This document shows positions 43,350 to 45,560 of a stretch of DNA of 45,560 bases, one piece after another. Below the pieces are notes generated by a model. It saw only the letters and a list, made by a program, of their open reading frames with translations, was not told the DNA's origin and searched no databases. The stretch's first letter is position 1. Each line of letters starts with the position of its first letter. The DNA is taken from assembly GCA_029556615.1 (NCBI GenBank), contig JAKQDD010000223.1, forward strand, positions 1 to 45,560, given 5' to 3'. The position numbers were made by a program, and so were the translations under genes. Source of the DNA: Verrucomicrobiota bacterium. Its GTDB lineage: Bacteria > Verrucomicrobiota > Verrucomicrobiia > Limisphaerales > J093.

Positions 43350-45020
43350 CTACGGTGCCGCCTTGGGCGTCGGCGGTTCCACCGGAAGGCGGAAATGATC
43401 GGGTCGTTCCCGGATCACGCGCCGCAGCCAGGCTTCCGGATAGCCTGGCTCCGCACTCTCCCCTTGGTCGGTGCGGACGTACCCGTCGTTATACTTGGTA
43501 ATCAAATGCTCGGTCAGGGCGCGCCAACGTTCCACGGTCAGCTCGGCGTGCATCACGGAGTAGTCGGTCAGGTAACGCGTCGCCAGGCGCGCATCGGTGC
43601 CCGCCAGTTCGAGTGCGGTCTTCTCAACCGCCGGCTGGAGGGCCAGGAGATGGGACTCGATGTCGTTTTGGGCCGCCCGGATCTCGGGCACCATGGCAGA
43701 GGATCTGCCCCAGGCGTAGTTCGCGGCGAGATTGAACACCCACCAGGCCGAGTCCCAGGAGAACTTTGCCATCGAGCCGGCGGCGAAGCTTCTCGGCACC
43801 GAATCGAGGCAGCAATAGAAAGGCACGTAGCAGGTTGTGTAGCTGTCGTCCATGCCGTACCACACCAGGCCCCCGACGAAGCTCGGCAGCCCGGCTCGCG
43901 ATTGGGAGACGCTCGAGAAAGCCGTCTGCTGGGTCGAGATGGGGCGTTCCCAACAATACTTGACGCCATCGACCATGAAGGTGAGCGGGCGCCAGCGGCG
44001 CGGCATGCCGAACGGCCCGGCGTCGATCCCCTGCGTCATATCGAACTCGGTTCCTTCGTAATGGTCGCGGAGCAGGGCGAACACGTCGGCCACGGCGAGT
44101 TTCCTGTCCGGCCTGACGCCGAGGGGGTAGGGTTCGGCGCCGGGCTTCGACCGGTGGTAATCGGGAGAGAAGTTCTTCGAGGGCGCCACCCGCCGCAAGA
44201 GGCTCCACACCCGGGCGTCTGTAACCCGCCGTGTTATCGGCGTTGCCGGACAGTAGGCATCGCAGAAGCGAAACGGCTGTCCCGAGTTCGGATCGTACCA
44301 GCCCTTGCTCACCGCCAGGCTCTCGACATTCTCGGAGAAGAGGCAGTTCGCGGGATCATTGCGGGGAATCTCGGCCAGCCGGGCATGATTGGCGTGACAC
44401 GAGATCTCGCCGTCGGGCACCCGCACGGCGGCCCAGGCGGCGCCCTTGCCTCCAGGGCCGGTGCCCACGATCTCGAGGATCCAGGCCTCCTCGGTATCGG
44501 CGATCGAGATCGATTCGCCTTCGGATTGATAGCCGTGGTCAGCGACCAACCGGGTCATGACCTGGATGGCCTCGCGCGCCGTGCGGGCGCGCTGCAAGGC
44601 GAGCTGCATCAGGTGGGGGTAGGTGATCAGCCCGTTGGTGTTGATCAGCTCCGGACGGCCGCCGAACGTCGTTTCCGAGAGCGCCAGCTGGTGTTCGTTG
44701 ATGAGCCCGCCCACCACCTTGTAGGTGTGCGGCACTTGCGGAATACGCCCGCGCGGGGCTTGGGTGACCGGATTGCGCGGGCCGATCTCGATCATCGCCC
44801 CCGGCGGGTGATCCGCGGCGGGCAGGACCGCAAGGGCGGCGAAGGCGCCGGCACTGTCACAGTGGTACGTGATCATGACCGAGCCGTCCGCGGAGGCCCC
44901 GCGCGTGACCAGCAGGCTGGTGCACGCGGCGGCCGGCAAGGCGGCGCCTGCGGCGGCCAAGCCGGCTCCGAGCAGCTTGAGGAAAACCCGGCCTGGGGCG
45001 ATGTGAATGGGCGCATGCAT
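43350..45020 (-). CDS. Exported C69-family dipeptidase (PepD type)
   Basis: A 556-residue Ntn hydrolase. The signal peptide ends in PAAA and the next residue is the expected N-terminal nucleophile Cys33 in CTSLLVTRGASADGSVM. Further family stretches are VVGGLINEHQLALSETTFGG, GESISIADTEEAWILEIVG and VFALLRDHYEGTEFDMTQG. C69 enzymes cleave dipeptides at the surface. Cleavage directly before the Cys would give the active mature form, so export and maturation are linked. It lies 51 nt upstream of the GH99-like gene on the same strand. Confidence 0.9.
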   Translation of the reverse strand: MHAPIHIAPGRVFLKLLGAGLAAAGAALPAAACTSLLVTRGASADGSVMITYHCDSAGAFAALAVLPAADHPPGAMIEIGPRNPVTQAPRGRIPQVPHTYKVVGGLINEHQLALSETTFGGRPELINTNGLITYPHLMQLALQRARTAREAIQVMTRLVADHGYQSEGESISIADTEEAWILEIVGTGPGGKGAAWAAVRVPDGEISCHANHARLAEIPRNDPANCLFSENVESLAVSKGWYDPNSGQPFRFCDAYCPATPITRRVTDARVWSLLRRVAPSKNFSPDYHRSKPGAEPYPLGVRPDRKLAVADVFALLRDHYEGTEFDMTQGIDAGPFGMPRRWRPLTFMVDGVKYCWERPISTQQTAFSSVSQSRAGLPSFVGGLVWYGMDDSYTTCYVPFYCCLDSVPRSFAAGSMAKFSWDSAWWVFNLAANYAWGRSSAMVPEIRAAQNDIESHLLALQPAVEKTALELAGTDARLATRYLTDYSVMHAELTVERWRALTEHLITKYNDGYVRTDQGESAEPGYPEAWLRRVIRERPDHFRLPVEPPTPKAAP

Positions 45021-45368
45021 GCCGGAAGCGTAGCGACCTGGCCGGGAGCATTCAAACCCTCCTGCACGACGCAGTCCTGGCGCAACGGCTTACAGCTCAT
45101 GGCTGTCGGGCATGAGGCCGATCATGCTGTTAGCGGCGACGGCGGGGTCGTGGTGTTCGATGCCTTTCCTAGTGTAGAGTCCTCGGAGGCGGGGGGGCGG
45201 GTCTGGAACGGCAGGGACCAAACTTGACCTGTTGACCCCAGATTCCACAAGTCGAGGACTCTGGCAGGACGTCATCGCGGGCTGCTCCCGCAGCCGCGGG
45301 CGCTGACCGCAGGGGTGACCCTGACCGCGGGGTTGCCGGGTCTCGGCGGCCGGAAGACGTTCATGGCA
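45021..45368. other. 348-bp intergenic region with repeat copy E
   Basis: It holds repeat copy E (45176-45262). The minus strand at about 45090-45168 has a short protein-like tail (KGIEHHDPAVAANSMIGLMP, then DSHEL and stop), similar in style to 'four-helix bundle suffix' proteins and possibly a remnant. GCGGG-CTGCT-CCCGC near 45278 could form a small stem. Nothing else was seen. Confidence 0.5.
45176..45262 (+). repeat. Foldback repeat, copy E (module 2 only)
   Basis: AGAGTCCTCGG at 45176-45186 pairs with TCGAGGACTCT at 45252-45262 with one mismatch. The interior GGAACGGCAGGGACCAAACT, followed by TGACCTGTTGACC, matches copies B and D. Module 1 is absent: CCTAGTG precedes module 2, as though the segment between the two module 1 TA ends had been lost. 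Confidence 0.88.
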
Positions 45369-45560
45369 TCACGGACTGGCCTGGCTCTCAGAGCCTGCCA
45401 GAAGCCACTCGAACTTGACGGTGACGTCGTCGCCGGTCTTGATGAAGCTCATGCCGGGGATCTTGGGCGTTGGCGGCGTGATCTTGTAGTCGGTCATTTT
45501 GAGCTGCTTGGTGGCGCTGAACTTGATCTTGTCGTCGGCCAGGCGCTGGAGGGTGACTTC
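45369..45560 (-). CDS. YceI family protein, C-terminal part
   Basis: Minus-strand frame of 63 codons plus a TGA stop codon, running off the window edge. VTLQRLADDKIKFSATKQLK then MTDYKITPPTPKIPGMSF and TGDDVTVKFEWLLAG fit the last strands of the YceI lipocalin-like fold, which binds isoprenoid-type lipids in the periplasm. The signal peptide and the N-terminal two thirds lie outside. GC content is normal for the window. Confidence 0.7.
   Translation of the reverse strand, partial: EVTLQRLADDKIKFSATKQLKMTDYKITPPTPKIPGMSFIKTGDDVTVKFEWLLAGSESQASP

Noticed and set aside
42279..45227. 982-codon plus-strand open frame over the GH99-like and C69 genes
   Set aside because: It is antisense to two well-supported exported enzymes, has no recognisable domain and a composition typical of a mirror frame.

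Overview
The window is GC-rich, gene-dense bacterial chromosome. Its gene content fits Verrucomicrobiota, or a close relative in the PVC group. The pointers are many secreted or Tat-exported catabolic enzymes (type I sulfatase, GH29 fucosidase, Gfo/Idh/MocA oxidoreductase, sugar-phosphate isomerase fold, PhoPQ-activated-type esterase), a PEP-CTERM LamG protein, PQQ-like propellers, and a pilin-like 'NNLKQL..YANDN' head domain. Phylum assignment is an inference; no rRNA or tRNA gene was recognised. There is no phage, integrase, complete insertion sequence or CRISPR array.

Layout. 153-6013 (+): an ion-transport operon with a complex I/Mrp-type proton-channel subunit, a core-deleted relative of it, a tandem universal stress protein and a P2-type cation ATPase. 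6152-9730 (+): a metal-binding lipoprotein overlapping an outer-membrane barrel protein, then a fasciclin protein and a PQQ-like propeller. 9731-10330 is a repeat-rich gap. 10331-15044 (+): a zinc-peptidase/cyclophilin fusion, a GH29 enzyme and two membrane-anchored coiled-coil proteins. 15090-20255: trpD (-), then tsaC and an NtrC/NtrY-like two-component system (+). 20263-23864 (-): yjbQ-copA-isomerase. 24220-31282 (-): a small conserved-looking protein, an ATP-grasp-like/YkgJ pair, an esterase/oxidoreductase pair, and a sulfatase with a zinc-ribbon protein. 31489-35153 (+): PEP-CTERM protein, orphan glycyl-radical activase, five-bladed-propeller glycosidase. 35154-39573 (-): a respiratory operon. 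39718-45020: a TIM-barrel glycosidase (+), then a GH99-like protein and a C69 peptidase (-). 45369 to the window end: the C-terminus of a YceI protein (-).

The two most interesting things are these. (1) A four-gene respiratory cluster: tetraheme cytochrome, Tat-exported four-cluster ferredoxin, NrfD-type quinol module and an octaheme HAO-family cytochrome. It is preceded by a perfect FNR/HcpR-like palindrome placed correctly for a class II activated promoter. It looks like a quinol-linked periplasmic nitrogen-oxide (nitrite, hydroxylamine or NO) reductase. (2) A dispersed family of bipartite foldback repeats with five copies in the last 22 kb. Each full copy is two adjacent modules with their own perfect terminal inverted repeats. 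The copies sit exactly at gene boundaries: they supply TAG stop codons to three genes, and one encodes the start codon and first 14 residues of a lipoprotein signal peptide.

Most of the remaining genes fit a heterotrophic polysaccharide degrader with metal, cation and stress homeostasis. Start sites were chosen by start codon, overlap with the upstream gene and fit to the family N-terminus. Ribosome-binding sites are often weak.
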